Assembly (NCBI RefSeq): GCF_023895975.1
Contig: NZ_JALBWM010000010.1
Location: 1-64,000, forward strand
Reading direction: 5' to 3'
DNA length: 64,000 nt
Source of the DNA: Microbulbifer okhotskensis
GTDB lineage: Bacteria; Pseudomonadota; Gammaproteobacteria; Pseudomonadales; Cellvibrionaceae
Below are positions 8,555 through 18,172 of the stretch, in pieces (within the stretch, counting starts at the first letter, position 1; each line of letters starts with the position of its first letter). The notes under the pieces are model-generated. The model saw only the letters and a list, made by a program, of their open reading frames with translations, was not told the DNA's origin and made no database searches. The translations under genes and the position numbers were made by a program.

Positions 8555-8611
8555 AATACAAGACGCCCTTGGGACAATTAGATAGCGGGTGTGCGGCCAA
8601 AAGTTTGATTG

Positions 8612-8634
8612 GCCGGGCTAATTTAAAGCCCGGC
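8612..8634 (-). terminator. Hairpin after the thioesterase gene
   Basis: A GCCGGGC/GCCCGGC stem with a 9-base AT-rich loop lies just past the thioesterase stop codon. Only a weak T-rich tail follows on the minus strand. It is probably the terminator of the sthA-thioesterase unit. Confidence 0.5.
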
Positions 8635-8639
8635 TCTTA

Positions 8640-9104
8640 TTAATATAAGTACGTCGCCGTACCCGTAGCGATCAACTCATCCTTGTCATTGCTCAACTCC
8701 ATCCGGGTTACAACCAACTTGTTGCCGGCACGCAGAATCGAGCCTTCACAGAGGAAGTGCTCACCCCTTCCCGGCTTGAGATAGTCTACACGCATATCGA
8801 CCGTACCCAGCTTTGACAAGCGACTTGCCTTTTCTTTCCAGTGCACATCCCCCATGCGCTGGTAGGCTGCAACCATAGCAGTCAAACCACCGACGGTATC
8901 CAGGGCAGTGGCAATTACACCACCATGCAGGATATTCTTCCAAATATTGCCAATCAGCTGCGGTTTCAGCTCAAAGCCTGCGGAGAGAGTGAGCGCCTCC
9001 AAGTCCAGGTTGCGCATCTCAAGTCCAATTTGCTGGTTAAAAGGGATCTGTTCAAAGAACCCTTTTACCAATTCCTGAAACTCATTCGGTGAGGGTTCGG
9101 TCAT
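8640..9104 (-). CDS. Hotdog-fold thioesterase family protein (YigI-like)
   Basis: This 154-residue protein has a single 4HBT/hotdog domain. The helix-associated [18 protein letters not shown] block (residues ~60-77) carries the conserved HGG...D arrangement of PaaI/YigI-type thioesterases. The [16 protein letters not shown] strand follows. It should hydrolyse an acyl-CoA thioester, substrate unknown. Its ATG overlaps the TGA of sthA by four bases (ATGA), so the two are translationally coupled. Confidence 0.85.
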   Translation of the reverse strand: MTEPSPNEFQELVKGFFEQIPFNQQIGLEMRNLDLEALTLSAGFELKPQLIGNIWKNILHGGVIATALDTVGGLTAMVAAYQRMGDVHWKEKASRLSKLGTVDMRVDYLKPGRGEHFLCEGSILRAGNKLVVTRMELSNDKDELIATGTATYLY

Positions 9105-10498
9105 AGGCGGGCAACCCGGTTGAGCCCATCCAGTGCAGCGCTGCGATATGCCTCAGCCATGGTGGGATAGTTAAAAGTAGTGTTGACAAAATAATCGATA
9201 GAATTGTTCGGCGCCGGTTGTTTCATAATGGCTTGGCCGATATGCACAATCTCGGCAGCCTCGGCACCAAAGCAGTGAATACCCAGGATTTCATGGGTTT
9301 CGATATGGAACAGCACCTTGAGCATACCGACACGTTCACCGGATATCTGCGCGCGAGCAGTGTGCTTAAATAGCGCGCGACCCACTTCGTAAGGCACTTT
9401 AGCGGCAGTCAGTTCAGATTCAGTTTTACCGACAGAAGAGATTTCCGGCAGGGTATAAATACCGGTTGGTGCATCTTCGATCACACGATGGCCTCGCCCG
9501 GCAATAGCCGCCGCCACTGCGCGTCCCTGATCATAGGAGGCACTGGCGAGACTGGGCCAGCCAATCACATCACCTACTGCAAAAATATTCTCCACTTCAG
9601 TACAGTAGTGATCATCAACACTGAGCTGGCCGCGGTGGTTGGCCTCAAGGCCGACATTATTCAAGCCAAGGGAGTTGGTGTTACCGGTCCGACCGTTACA
9701 CCAGAGCAATGCATCAGCATGAATACGCTTGCCAGACTGCATCTCCATAATGACGCCCTGATCGTTGGGCAACACGCGTGCATACTCTTCCTGGTGGCGA
9801 ACGGTTACGCCCATATCGCGCAGGTGGTAGCTGAGCGCATCGGAGATCTCATCATCGAGGAACTCCAGTAGACTGTTACGGGTGTTTATCAGATCCACCT
9901 TAACGCCCAAACCGGCAAAGATGGAGGCATACTCGCAGCCGATAACACCAGCACCATAAATCATAATGGAATGCGGTGTGTGCTGCATATCCAAAATCAT
10001 ATCGCTGTCATAGACCCGCTCATGATCAAAGTCTACATCGCCCGGGCGGTACGGACGTGAGCCGGTGGCGATAATAAACTTCTTTGCGGTAACTGTTTCT
10101 GCAGCACCATCGGGCATTACCACCTCAACCGTGTGGGCATCGTGAAACTCAGCCTCACCAACGATAAGGTCAACCCGGTTGCGCGCATAGAAAGATGTGT
10201 GCATTTCCACCTGGTAGGAAATCACCTTGTTGACTGTCTGCATCACCTGGGGGAAGGTGAGGCGGCGGGGCTCACCTAACGCGCGGAAAACGCTTTGGGT
10301 GTTGTAACGCATCAATTGTTTAACAGAATGGCGCAGCGCCTTGGAGGGGATAGTTCCCTTGTGGGTACAATTGCCACCGACCACTTGACGCTTCTCAATC
10401 ACTGCAACACGCATACCTTTTTTAGCTGCACTCATTGCGGCGGCCTCACCAGCCGGGCCAGAACCAATTACTACCAAGTCAAACTTTTGCTCTGCCAT
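9101..10498 (-). CDS. sthA: Soluble (Si-specific) pyridine nucleotide transhydrogenase
   Basis: A 465-residue flavoprotein that transfers reducing equivalents between NADPH and NAD+ in the cytoplasm. The N-terminal FAD loop GSGPAGEAA (residues 12-20) is clear. The position of the redox disulfide in related disulfide reductases reads [13 protein letters not shown], so the second Cys is replaced by Thr, as expected for SthA. A central NAD(P) loop ([18 protein letters not shown]) and the GD motif [20 protein letters not shown] are present. Length is as usual. It is followed by a coupled thioesterase gene and lies downstream of the nqr terminator. Pairing next to NQR suggests a local NAD(P)H-balancing set. 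Confidence 0.97.
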   Translation of the reverse strand: MAEQKFDLVVIGSGPAGEAAAMSAAKKGMRVAVIEKRQVVGGNCTHKGTIPSKALRHSVKQLMRYNTQSVFRALGEPRRLTFPQVMQTVNKVISYQVEMHTSFYARNRVDLIVGEAEFHDAHTVEVVMPDGAAETVTAKKFIIATGSRPYRPGDVDFDHERVYDSDMILDMQHTPHSIMIYGAGVIGCEYASIFAGLGVKVDLINTRNSLLEFLDDEISDALSYHLRDMGVTVRHQEEYARVLPNDQGVIMEMQSGKRIHADALLWCNGRTGNTNSLGLNNVGLEANHRGQLSVDDHYCTEVENIFAVGDVIGWPSLASASYDQGRAVAAAIAGRGHRVIEDAPTGIYTLPEISSVGKTESELTAAKVPYEVGRALFKHTARAQISGERVGMLKVLFHIETHEILGIHCFGAEAAEIVHIGQAIMKQPAPNNSIDYFVNTTFNYPTMAEAYRSAALDGLNRVARL

Positions 10499-10605
10499 CT
10501 AAAGCTCTAATTCAATTTTCTCAACGGAATATAAGGCGCGGTAGCGCAGTATATTCAAGACTTAATTTACGGTTATCGACACTGGTTGTACCAATGACAT
10601 AAAAC

Positions 10606-10632
10606 AAAAAGCCCGTTGATCACGGGCTTTTT
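10606..10632 (-). terminator. Rho-independent terminator after the nqr operon
   Basis: The stem GCCCGT/ACGGGC with loop TGATC is flanked by AAAAA on one side and TTTTT on the other, so it can work in both directions. It lies 12 bases past the nqrM stop and separates the nqr operon from sthA. Confidence 0.9.
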
Positions 10633-10643
10633 GATGAAAAGGC

Positions 10644-10886
10644 TTACTTGCGTTTTGTTGCGTCGTAAGCGAGATCGCCGGCAGTCATCTCTTGCTGTTT
10701 TTGTCGCTCTTGCTCCTTTTCACACTCATCATCATCGCCACCGCAGACTGTGCAGTCCTGCTTCATGCCGATATTGTTGAGCCCACCACAAGTTCCTTTC
10801 AACGGCTTGTTCTGGACCATCGCTCCGAGCGCCATACCGGCAACAACCAGCAGCATGGCCACAAAGGCAAATAGGAAAATTGTCAC
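10644..10886 (-). CDS. nqrM: Na+-NQR maturation protein NqrM
   Basis: An 80-residue protein with one N-terminal membrane helix (about residues 3-22), then a Cys cluster GTCGGLNN...DCTVCGG (Cys33, Cys45, Cys48, plus Cys55). This is the hallmark of NqrM (formerly DUF539), which delivers the iron centre needed for assembly of the NQR complex. The C-terminal tail is acidic, then Lys/Gln-rich. Its start overlaps the apbE stop by four bases. Position as the last gene of the operon is typical. Confidence 0.95.
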   Translation of the reverse strand: MTIFLFAFVAMLLVVAGMALGAMVQNKPLKGTCGGLNNIGMKQDCTVCGGDDDECEKEQERQKQQEMTAGDLAYDATKRK

Positions 10887-11944
10887 TTCTCAGACCTCTC
10901 TAAGTAAGGTGCAAAGGCGGAACTGTACCGCTCTTCGAAACCATCATCGGTTTTTACCAACATAAAAACAGCGAGCTTGTCGCGCTCGGCCATTGCCATC
11001 CCTGCCTCGGCTCCAAGCACATTCAGCGCCGTGGCCAAACCATCGGCCTCTGCACAGGTATCGTCAATCACCGTCACCGAAACCAGTTTGTGCTTGAGTG
11101 AGCGGCCAGTGCGAGGATCAATACTGTGGGAATAGCGTACACCGCCCCTTTCGTAGTAATTTCGATAGTCACCACTGGTTGCCACCGCTCTACCGCTCAC
11201 CAAAATCGGCTCCTGTACTATCTGACCGGCAGTGCCCGGGGTTTCAATACCAATCCTCCAAGCCTTACCTTTTGGATTCACGCCGAGGGTTCGCAGTTCA
11301 CCACCAATTTCGACCAAGTAGTTGAAAATCCCTTGCTGCTCCAGCAGTACAGCAACCCGATCCACCCCGTGCCCCTTGGCAATCGCCGAGAGATCCACCT
11401 CCACGGTACGGCTCTTAGTAACAGTATCGGGCCCTCGAGTCAGAGTTAATGCATCGGACCCAACAATCTCTAACAGCCCGGCAATTTCTACATCGGAGGG
11501 AATACTTTCCGGTTCCGGCCGGGAGCCAAAGCCCCACAAATTGACCAGCGGACCAACCGTCACCTCGAAGGCACCATCGCTGCGCCGATAAATATCCAGG
11601 GACATCTCCAATACACTCGCCAAATACTGGCTGATTGGAACCCGCTGCCCCACCGGACTGTGATTGAAACGCATCAACTCGGAATCATCAATGTAGGTGG
11701 ACATCTCCTGATTGACTTGTTGCAACTCACTGTCGATCAGCTGCTGCAGCGTTTCGCGATCGCTACCCGCAGGAACCTGCACTACCGTAATGTGATAGCT
11801 GGTCCCCATGGTACGGCCGCTTAATTGCCAGGTTTCCGGCGCAGGGGTACAAGCTGATAAAAATACTGCCACCCAAAGCAAAAACAGGGCCGTGAAGACG
11901 GGCCCTGTTTTTGTATCTGCTGGGCCTTTGATTGCTTTTAGCAA
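10883..11944 (-). CDS. apbE: FAD:protein FMN transferase (ApbE), lipoprotein
   Basis: This enzyme covalently attaches FMN to Thr residues of NqrB and NqrC. The 353 residues begin with a lipoprotein signal ending in FLSACT (Cys32 as the lipidation site), so the enzyme faces the periplasm. Family motifs are visible: RTMGTSYHITVV near the start, the YRRSDGAFEVTVGPLVNLWGFG region, VDLSAIAKGHGVDRV, and the SHSIDPRTGRSL metal/flavin-binding segment. It lies between nqrF and nqrM, overlapping nqrM, so the operon encodes its own flavinylation factor. Confidence 0.96.
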   Translation of the reverse strand: MLKAIKGPADTKTGPVFTALFLLWVAVFLSACTPAPETWQLSGRTMGTSYHITVVQVPAGSDRETLQQLIDSELQQVNQEMSTYIDDSELMRFNHSPVGQRVPISQYLASVLEMSLDIYRRSDGAFEVTVGPLVNLWGFGSRPEPESIPSDVEIAGLLEIVGSDALTLTRGPDTVTKSRTVEVDLSAIAKGHGVDRVAVLLEQQGIFNYLVEIGGELRTLGVNPKGKAWRIGIETPGTAGQIVQEPILVSGRAVATSGDYRNYYERGGVRYSHSIDPRTGRSLKHKLVSVTVIDDTCAEADGLATALNVLGAEAGMAMAERDKLAVFMLVKTDDGFEERYSSAFAPYLERSEK

Positions 11945-11958
11945 GCTAAGCCCTCCAG

Positions 11959-13182
11959 TTATCCGCCGAAGTCATCGAGCAGGATATTCTCATCTTCTAC
12001 ACCCAAATCTTTGAGCATATTGATGACCGCAGCATTCATCATGGGCGGACCACACATATAGTACTCACAATCTTCCGGCGCCGGATGATCCTTCAAGTAG
12101 TTTTCATACACCACGTTGTGAATAAAGCCGGTATAGCCAGTCCAGTTATCTTCCGGCTGCGGATCGGATAGAGCCACATGCCATTGGAAGTTATCGAACT
12201 CTGAAGACAGGCCATTGTAGTCATCTTCATAGAACATCTCGCGCAAAGAGCGAGCACCGTACCAGAAGCTGATCTTACGGCTGGAGTTCAGACGCTTGAG
12301 CTGGTCGAAGATGTGCGAACGCATCGGCGCCATACCGGCACCACCACCAATAAACACCATCTCGTTGTCGGTTTCTTTGGCGAAGAACTCACCAAAGGGC
12401 CCGTACACCTTGATTTTGTCACCGGGCTTCAGGCTGAACACATAGGCAGACATTTGACCCGGTGGAATACCCTCAGTGCGAGGCGGCGGGGTTGCGATAC
12501 GGATGTTGAACTTTACAACACCTTTCTCTTCCGGGTAATTGGCCATGGAGTAGGCACGCACTACTGGCTCAGTTACCTTGGATTCCAGTTTGAAGAAACC
12601 AAAGTGTTCCCAGTCACCACGATACTGCTCTTCTACGTCGAAGTCCGAAAATTGTACGTGATGCGCTGGTGCTTCCAACTGAACGTAACCACCAGCACGG
12701 AAGTCAACGCTCTCACCTTCAGGCAGACGCAGGGTCAGCTCTTTAATAAAAGTGGCCACGTTGGAGTTGGATTCCACAGTGCATTCCCACTGTTTCACAC
12801 CGAACACCTCTTCGGGCACTTCGATTTCCATGTCTTGCTTAACCGCAACCTGACAGGAAAGACGTTTGCCCTCTTTCGCATCGCGCGGCGTGAAGTGAGC
12901 TGCTTCGGTAGGCAGCATGTCGCCACCGCCGGAGTTCACTTTACAAGTACACTGCGCACAACTGCCGCCGCCGCCACAAGCGGAGGCCAGGAACAAGTTG
13001 TTGGCGGCCAGGGTTTGCAGCAGCTTGCCGCCGGCCGGTACGGTGATAGTTTTCTCACCATTCACCAGGATATTGACGTTGCCGGTGTTTACCAGGCGCG
13101 AGCGAGTGGCAAGTATCACCGCCACCAGTGCCAGCACGATGACGGTAAACATCGCTACGCCGAGGATAATTTCAATACTCAT
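11959..13182 (-). CDS. nqrF: Na+-translocating NADH:quinone reductase subunit F
   Basis: The NADH-oxidising subunit, 407 residues. It has an N-terminal membrane helix (about 5-26), then a 2Fe-2S ferredoxin domain with Cys69, Cys75, Cys78 and Cys110 ([10 protein letters not shown] then RLSC). An FAD-binding module with [10 protein letters not shown] follows, then an NADH-binding domain with [14 protein letters not shown]. The aromatic/acidic C-terminus [10 protein letters not shown] is characteristic. Electrons enter the complex here from NADH. It is the sixth gene of the operon, 17 bases after nqrE. Confidence 0.98.
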   Translation of the reverse strand: MSIEIILGVAMFTVIVLALVAVILATRSRLVNTGNVNILVNGEKTITVPAGGKLLQTLAANNLFLASACGGGGSCAQCTCKVNSGGGDMLPTEAAHFTPRDAKEGKRLSCQVAVKQDMEIEVPEEVFGVKQWECTVESNSNVATFIKELTLRLPEGESVDFRAGGYVQLEAPAHHVQFSDFDVEEQYRGDWEHFGFFKLESKVTEPVVRAYSMANYPEEKGVVKFNIRIATPPPRTEGIPPGQMSAYVFSLKPGDKIKVYGPFGEFFAKETDNEMVFIGGGAGMAPMRSHIFDQLKRLNSSRKISFWYGARSLREMFYEDDYNGLSSEFDNFQWHVALSDPQPEDNWTGYTGFIHNVVYENYLKDHPAPEDCEYYMCGPPMMNAAVINMLKDLGVEDENILLDDFGG

Positions 13183-13199
13183 TCTATTGTTTTCCCCGC

Positions 13200-13808
13200 T
13201 TAAATATCGATGCCGCCGAAGGACATGAAACCCAGGGACATCAGACCAACAGTTACGAAGGTGATGCCCAGGCCTTTCAAGCCATCAGGAACGTCACTGT
13301 ACTTCAGCTTTTCGCGAATACCGGCCAAAGCGGTAATCGCCAGCGCCCAACCAAGGCCAGCGCCAAAGCCGTAGGCAACACTCTCACCGAACGCATACTC
13401 GCGTTCCACCATAAACAGAGAAGCACCCATGATGGCGCAGTTCACAGTGATCAGCGGCAGGAATACACCCAGCGCGTTATAGAGAGCCGGTACATATTTA
13501 TCCAGGAACATTTCCAGGATCTGTACCAGTGCCGCAATTACGCCAATATAGGACAACAGGCCGAGAAAGCTCAGATCTACATCGGGATAACCAGCCCAGG
13601 CCAGTGCACCGTCTTTTAGTAGGTAGGTGTAAATCAGGTTGTTCACCGGCACTGTCAGAGTCAGTACCACGATAACCGCTACACCTAAGCCAATTGCGGC
13701 CTCGATCTTCTTCGATACGGCCAGGAAGGTACACATACCGAGGAAGAACGCCAACGCCATGTTCTCAATGAAAACGGCGCGGATAATCAAAGAAATATAA
13801 TGTTCCAC
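13200..13808 (-). CDS. nqrE: Na+-NQR subunit E
   Basis: A 202-residue inner-membrane subunit with six hydrophobic segments. It shares the [20 protein letters not shown] start and the [16 protein letters not shown] segment typical of NqrE. The Cys in VNCAIMG and the one in LGMCTF correspond to the positions that, with the partner Cys residues in NqrD, hold the intramembrane iron centre. It follows nqrD by three bases and precedes nqrF. Confidence 0.97.
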   Translation of the reverse strand: MEHYISLIIRAVFIENMALAFFLGMCTFLAVSKKIEAAIGLGVAVIVVLTLTVPVNNLIYTYLLKDGALAWAGYPDVDLSFLGLLSYIGVIAALVQILEMFLDKYVPALYNALGVFLPLITVNCAIMGASLFMVEREYAFGESVAYGFGAGLGWALAITALAGIREKLKYSDVPDGLKGLGITFVTVGLMSLGFMSFGGIDI

Positions 13809-13811
13809 GGA

Positions 13812-14468
13812 TCAGGCCTCCTGCGCTTGGGAATTAGGCGCAATCTTGAACTCATCGTCTTCCACTTGTGCCGGTTTCCATGCACGGATCGCCCAGATAA
13901 ACAGGCCGATCAGGAAGAACGCACTCGGTGGCAACAGCAGTAGGCCGTTGGGGATATACCAACCGCCGTTGCTCACGGTAGTGAGGATATCCACACCGAA
14001 CAGTTTGCCAGCGCCGAAGAGTTCACGAACTACGGCCAATCCGATCAGGATAACGCTGTAACCCAGGCCATTACCGATACCGTCGAAGAAGCTGGGCAGC
14101 GGCGAGTTCTTCATAGCGAAGGCTTCCGCACGACCCATAACGATACAGTTGGTAATAATCAGACCAACGAATACGGACAACTGCTTGGAGATGTCGTAAG
14201 CCAGGGCCTTGATCAGCTGGTCTACCAGGATTACCAGAGAGGCAATCACGGTCATCTGTACGATGATACGAATGCTGTTCGGGATCTGCTTACGGATCAG
14301 GGATACCGCAACGTTGGAACAGGCCACAACCGAGGTCAATGCAATACACATTACCAGGGTAACCTGCAGCGAGCTGGTGACAGCCAGTGCAGAACAGATA
14401 CCCAAGATCTGCAGTGTGATCGGGTTGTTGTTGAAAATCGGCTCTAGCAGAGTGTCTTTGATTTTCAT
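13812..14468 (-). CDS. nqrD: Na+-NQR subunit D
   Basis: A 218-residue membrane subunit, paralogous to NqrE. Six hydrophobic segments are visible. The conserved [20 protein letters not shown] start and the [19 protein letters not shown] segment carry the Cys residues of the intramembrane Fe site. It lies three bases after nqrC and before nqrE. The soluble C-terminal tail ([15 protein letters not shown]) is unremarkable. Confidence 0.97.
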   Translation of the reverse strand: MKIKDTLLEPIFNNNPITLQILGICSALAVTSSLQVTLVMCIALTSVVACSNVAVSLIRKQIPNSIRIIVQMTVIASLVILVDQLIKALAYDISKQLSVFVGLIITNCIVMGRAEAFAMKNSPLPSFFDGIGNGLGYSVILIGLAVVRELFGAGKLFGVDILTTVSNGGWYIPNGLLLLPPSAFFLIGLFIWAIRAWKPAQVEDDEFKIAPNSQAQEA

Positions 14469-14470
14469 GC

Positions 14471-15253
14471 TTATGCCTCCCCTGCTTTCAGGTTTTTCAG
14501 GAAGGGACCGTAGCCTTGGTTACCCAGCCAGAAGTTCACCAGATTATCCACACCCTTGCTGGTCAGAGTTGCACCAGACAAGCCATCTACTTCGTGAATC
14601 GCGTCGGGGCTATTGGGGTTAACCTGCCCTTTGATCACTGCAATATCCACGTCGCCCTGGTTATTGAAGACTTTCTTGCCAATCCACTGGGCTTTCCAGC
14701 TGGGGTTGTCAACTTCTCCACCCAGTCCGGGAGTTTCCTTGTGCTCGTAAAAGCCGAGGCCCGCTACGGTATCGAGATTGCTCTCCAGAGCGAGGAAGCC
14801 ATACAAAGTACCCCACAGGCCGTAACCACGGACTGGCAGGATGATCTTGTCCAGCTGGCCGTTTTTCTCAACCAGGTAGACCTCTTTGGTATTTTCCCGG
14901 CGGATGATTTTGGCAGTGTCCTCGTTTGAAGGCAGCTTTTCGCTGGCAGAGGCGATTTTGGAAGCAGCGCGACCGCTACCACCCGCTGGAGCCTGATCGG
15001 TGAACTTGCCAGTATTCAGATCGACATATTTGATCTGGATATCAGCAAAGGCCTTCTCAACTTCAGCTTTACTCGCGTGGGAGTCTTTCAACAGACCCCC
15101 TGCCATCAGTACATTGCGCTTCATGTCCAGTTCGGCATTGGCCTGCTGGGCAGGCTTCAGCATTACCGCAGCGGTGGATACCACTACGGAGCACACCAGG
15201 CACATTACCAGCGCGACAATCAGAGTACCGGATACGGAATCTTTATTAACCAC
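14471..15253 (-). CDS. nqrC: Na+-NQR subunit C
   Basis: A membrane-anchored subunit carrying covalent FMN. I place the start at the GTG at 15253 because GGAGG lies seven bases upstream and the product then begins [15 protein letters not shown], like other NqrC proteins. The longer upstream frame (to 15298) would run deep into nqrB. One N-terminal helix (about residues 8-30) is followed by the periplasmic FMN-binding domain. The flavinylation motif [10 protein letters not shown] holds the acceptor Thr at about residue 229. The start overlaps the nqrB end by eight bases. Confidence 0.96.
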   Translation of the reverse strand: MVNKDSVSGTLIVALVMCLVCSVVVSTAAVMLKPAQQANAELDMKRNVLMAGGLLKDSHASKAEVEKAFADIQIKYVDLNTGKFTDQAPAGGSGRAASKIASASEKLPSNEDTAKIIRRENTKEVYLVEKNGQLDKIILPVRGYGLWGTLYGFLALESNLDTVAGLGFYEHKETPGLGGEVDNPSWKAQWIGKKVFNNQGDVDIAVIKGQVNPNSPDAIHEVDGLSGATLTSKGVDNLVNFWLGNQGYGPFLKNLKAGEA

Positions 15254-16457
15254 GTGCCAACCTCCGTTTGATATTGGACTGCACCACAAAGTGGTCAAAC
15301 AACGGGGCGAACAGGTTGGCGAACAGGATCGCCAGCATCATGCCTTCAGGGAAGGCCGGGTTCACCACACGAATCAGGACAACCATCACCCCGATCAGGA
15401 TGCCGTACCACCAGCGACCGGTATCGGTCATCGCTGCGGATACCGGGTCAGTGGTCATAAAGATCAGACCGAAAGCAAATCCGCCCACTACCAGATGCCA
15501 GTACCAGGGTACCTGAAACATCTCGTTCGATTCGGAACCGATCAAGTTAAACATGAAGGCAGTGGCCATCATGCCCAGCAGCGTGCCGGCAACGATACGC
15601 CAGCTAGCGATCTTCATACCGATCAGGATCACGCCGGCAATCAACATTGCCAGGGTGGAGGTTTCACCAATGGAACCGTGCATTTTGCCGAAGAAAGCAT
15701 CGAGCCAAGTCAGCTGGCCACCGGCCAGATTCACCATCTGGTTCTGAATGCCTTCACTCGCCATAACGGACAACGCAGTCGCACCGGTGTAACCGTCCAC
15801 AGCAGTCCAAACTGCATCGCCGGACATTGCTGCCGGGTAGGCAAAGAAGACGAATGCACGACCAGCCAGGGCCGGATTGAGGAAGTTTTTGCCGGTACCA
15901 CCGAACACTTCCTTACCGATGACCACACCGAAGCTGATACCCATAGCTACCATCCACAACGGCAGATCCGGCGGACAGGTCAGGGCGAACAGGATAGAAG
16001 TTACGAAGAAACCTTCATTCACTTCGTGACCGCGCACCGCAGCAAACAATACTTCCCAGAAAATACCAACCGCAAAGGTCACAAAGTAAATTGGCAGGAA
16101 GTACATGGCACCGTAGACAAAGTTGTCCCACAGGCTTGCCGGGTTGTAGGCGGAAACCGCACCAATAATCGCGTGGCGCCAGCCAGATAACTCCGGATTG
16201 GCCATACCTTCGAGAATGGTGTTGGACTGGAAGCCAATATTCCACATGCCGTAGAAGGCAGGGATCATGGCACAGGCCCACACAGTGATCATGATACGTT
16301 TCAGGTCGATACCATCGCGCACATGAGCAGTAGTTCTGGTTTTGTCGGCCGGCTGGAACAGAGCGGTATCAATGGCCTCAAAGAGGGCATAGAGCTTCTC
16401 GAACTTACCGCCTTTGTGGAATTTCGGTTCGATCGAATCGAGCAATTTACGCAACAT
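15246..16457 (-). CDS. nqrB: Na+-NQR subunit B
   Basis: A 403-residue polytopic subunit (about ten helices) binding FMN covalently, and riboflavin non-covalently in the known complex. The flavinylation motif GYTGATAL has its acceptor Thr at about residue 227. The long hydrophobic segments, [22 protein letters not shown] and the C-terminal [17 protein letters not shown] are typical. It is a main part of the Na+ path. Start two bases after the nqrA stop. Confidence 0.98.
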   Translation of the reverse strand: MLRKLLDSIEPKFHKGGKFEKLYALFEAIDTALFQPADKTRTTAHVRDGIDLKRIMITVWACAMIPAFYGMWNIGFQSNTILEGMANPELSGWRHAIIGAVSAYNPASLWDNFVYGAMYFLPIYFVTFAVGIFWEVLFAAVRGHEVNEGFFVTSILFALTCPPDLPLWMVAMGISFGVVIGKEVFGGTGKNFLNPALAGRAFVFFAYPAAMSGDAVWTAVDGYTGATALSVMASEGIQNQMVNLAGGQLTWLDAFFGKMHGSIGETSTLAMLIAGVILIGMKIASWRIVAGTLLGMMATAFMFNLIGSESNEMFQVPWYWHLVVGGFAFGLIFMTTDPVSAAMTDTGRWWYGILIGVMVVLIRVVNPAFPEGMMLAILFANLFAPLFDHFVVQSNIKRRLARG

Positions 16458-16459
16458 AC

Positions 16460-17800
16460 TTACCCCTCCTTCTCAATACGGGTCAGGTTGTCCCGCAAAA
16501 TGGGGCCATACTCGTACTTGCCCGGACATACAAAGGTGCACAGCGCCAGATCTTCTTCATCCAGCTCCAAGGCACCTAATTTCTGAGCCATAGCAGTATC
16601 ACCAACGATCAAAGAACGCAGCAACTGAGTTGGCAAAACGTCCAGGGGCATTACCTTTTCATAGGTACCGATCGGCACCATGGCACGCTCGGACCCATTG
16701 GTGCTGGTGGTGAAATTGAACAGCTTGTTCTTCACCAGGCGCGACAGGTAAATAGGCAGTACGGAGAAGCGTTTGTTTCCGGCACGCAGGTAGTGCATGA
16801 ACGGACGTTCATCACCCTCTTCCAGTACAGACACCTGATTGTGGTAACGACCCAGGTAAGCTGTGGGACCAACAGCAGTGCGGCCGCCAAATACCGAACC
16901 GGAAATAATACGATCGTTATCACCTTTCAGCTCATCTGCGGTCAACGCTTCCAGGCTGGCGCCGAGACGGGTACGTAACAGGCGCGGCCGTTTGGCCTGG
17001 GGACCGGCCAAGGAAACTACGCGATCGGTGAACAGCTTACCGGTGGTAAACAGTTTGCCAACGGCAATAACATCCTGGTAATTAATCGTGAATACACTGC
17101 GATTACCAGAAACTGGTTTCAAGTAGTGAATGTGAGTACCAGAAAGACCCGCTGGATGGGGACCCGCAAAAGCTTCACGACGAATATTGTCGGCGCTCGG
17201 TACCGAAATGTCCGTATCAGGAGCAGTACAAACGTAAGTGGTTTCCGCCAATTTGGAGAGAATCTCAACGCCGTGCGAAAAGGCTTTTGGATTCTCGGCA
17301 ATGACCACTTCCGGATTGGCCGCCAGCGGATTGGTGTCCATCGCATTGATAAACACCGCTACCGGTTTGGCATCCACTGCCGGAACGCGGCTGAACGGGC
17401 GGGTGCGCAACGCTGTCCACATGCCGGACTCAGCCAGGTTCTCAACGACCTGTTCACGAGTCAGACCTGACAACTTGTCGACGCTGTAGCTTTGGAACTG
17501 TTCGGCTGCATCGCCGTCTATTCCAATCACGACCGATTGCAGTACACGGCGGGCACCGCGATTAATAGCAACAACACGACCGGCAGCCGGCGAGGTGTAG
17601 CGCACCCCTTCGGTTTTCTTATCGCTGAATAGTAGCTGACCAAGATTGACGCGATCCCCTACAGCCACTGCCATTGTCGGTTTCATCCCGTGGTAATCGG
17701 GTCCGAGAACAGCAACGGTCTTGAGCGCAGGTCCTTTGTGGATGACCTGCTCGGGCGCGCCGGATATGGGTAAGTCCAATCCCCGACGGATCTTTCTCAT
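16460..17800 (-). CDS. nqrA: Na+-NQR subunit A
   Basis: A 446-residue soluble cytoplasmic subunit of the Na+ pump and first gene of the operon. It opens with [16 protein letters not shown], the conserved NqrA start. The rest, including the HIHYLKPV and [13 protein letters not shown] stretches and the C-terminal [17 protein letters not shown], is of the usual family type. The operon order is nqrA-B-C-D-E-F-apbE-nqrM. Transcription probably starts in the ~370-base gap upstream, where I cannot pin the promoter. Confidence 0.98.
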   Translation of the reverse strand: MRKIRRGLDLPISGAPEQVIHKGPALKTVAVLGPDYHGMKPTMAVAVGDRVNLGQLLFSDKKTEGVRYTSPAAGRVVAINRGARRVLQSVVIGIDGDAAEQFQSYSVDKLSGLTREQVVENLAESGMWTALRTRPFSRVPAVDAKPVAVFINAMDTNPLAANPEVVIAENPKAFSHGVEILSKLAETTYVCTAPDTDISVPSADNIRREAFAGPHPAGLSGTHIHYLKPVSGNRSVFTINYQDVIAVGKLFTTGKLFTDRVVSLAGPQAKRPRLLRTRLGASLEALTADELKGDNDRIISGSVFGGRTAVGPTAYLGRYHNQVSVLEEGDERPFMHYLRAGNKRFSVLPIYLSRLVKNKLFNFTTSTNGSERAMVPIGTYEKVMPLDVLPTQLLRSLIVGDTAMAQKLGALELDEEDLALCTFVCPGKYEYGPILRDNLTRIEKEG

Positions 17801-18172
17801 ACGCCTATGCCTAAGTTTCTAGTTTAAAAAAATTGCAATAAAGCCCGCCACCCCATAATTGGGCCAGCAAGCCATACTGTGGAATTCCGTGCTGCGAGGG
17901 CTTATGCCGTATCACCCGTGGACCGGGAGGAAGGAAGCTAACTATCGTTTGTGCGCGCTAACTTCTCGGCGCATGGCCGCCCCGCAAAATCGCGCGCATT
18001 ATAAGGATCGGCTAGAGTCATTACCAGCCTGGAAAGTCGTTAAGTGGCACTAAGATTGGAAATTTCTGCTGAAAAAACAGGTATTTGGAGAGATATTGAG
18101 GGGTAGTCCAGATGACCATCAAAACCCTGCAGCCGGCACCGGGTACCGACTGCAGGGAAGAAGCCTGACGCT
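17801..18172. other. Gap holding the gap-like terminator and the nqr promoter region
   Basis: No gene is visible. The distal part holds the terminator at 18121-18157. The rest should carry the nqrA promoter. I see no clear -35/-10 pair that stands out. Confidence 0.4.
18121..18157 (-). terminator. Rho-independent terminator after the GAPDH gene
   Basis: An 8-base stem CCCTGCAG/CTGCAGGG encloses an inner CGG-rich stem. On the minus strand it is followed by TTTTG. It starts about 16 bases after the GAPDH stop. Confidence 0.8.

Noticed and set aside
12313..13203. 296-codon plus-strand frame opposite nqrF
   Set aside because: It is the antisense shadow of a strongly supported gene.
15000..16190. 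396-codon plus-strand frame opposite nqrB/nqrC
   Set aside because: Antisense shadow with His/Gln-rich, low-complexity translation.
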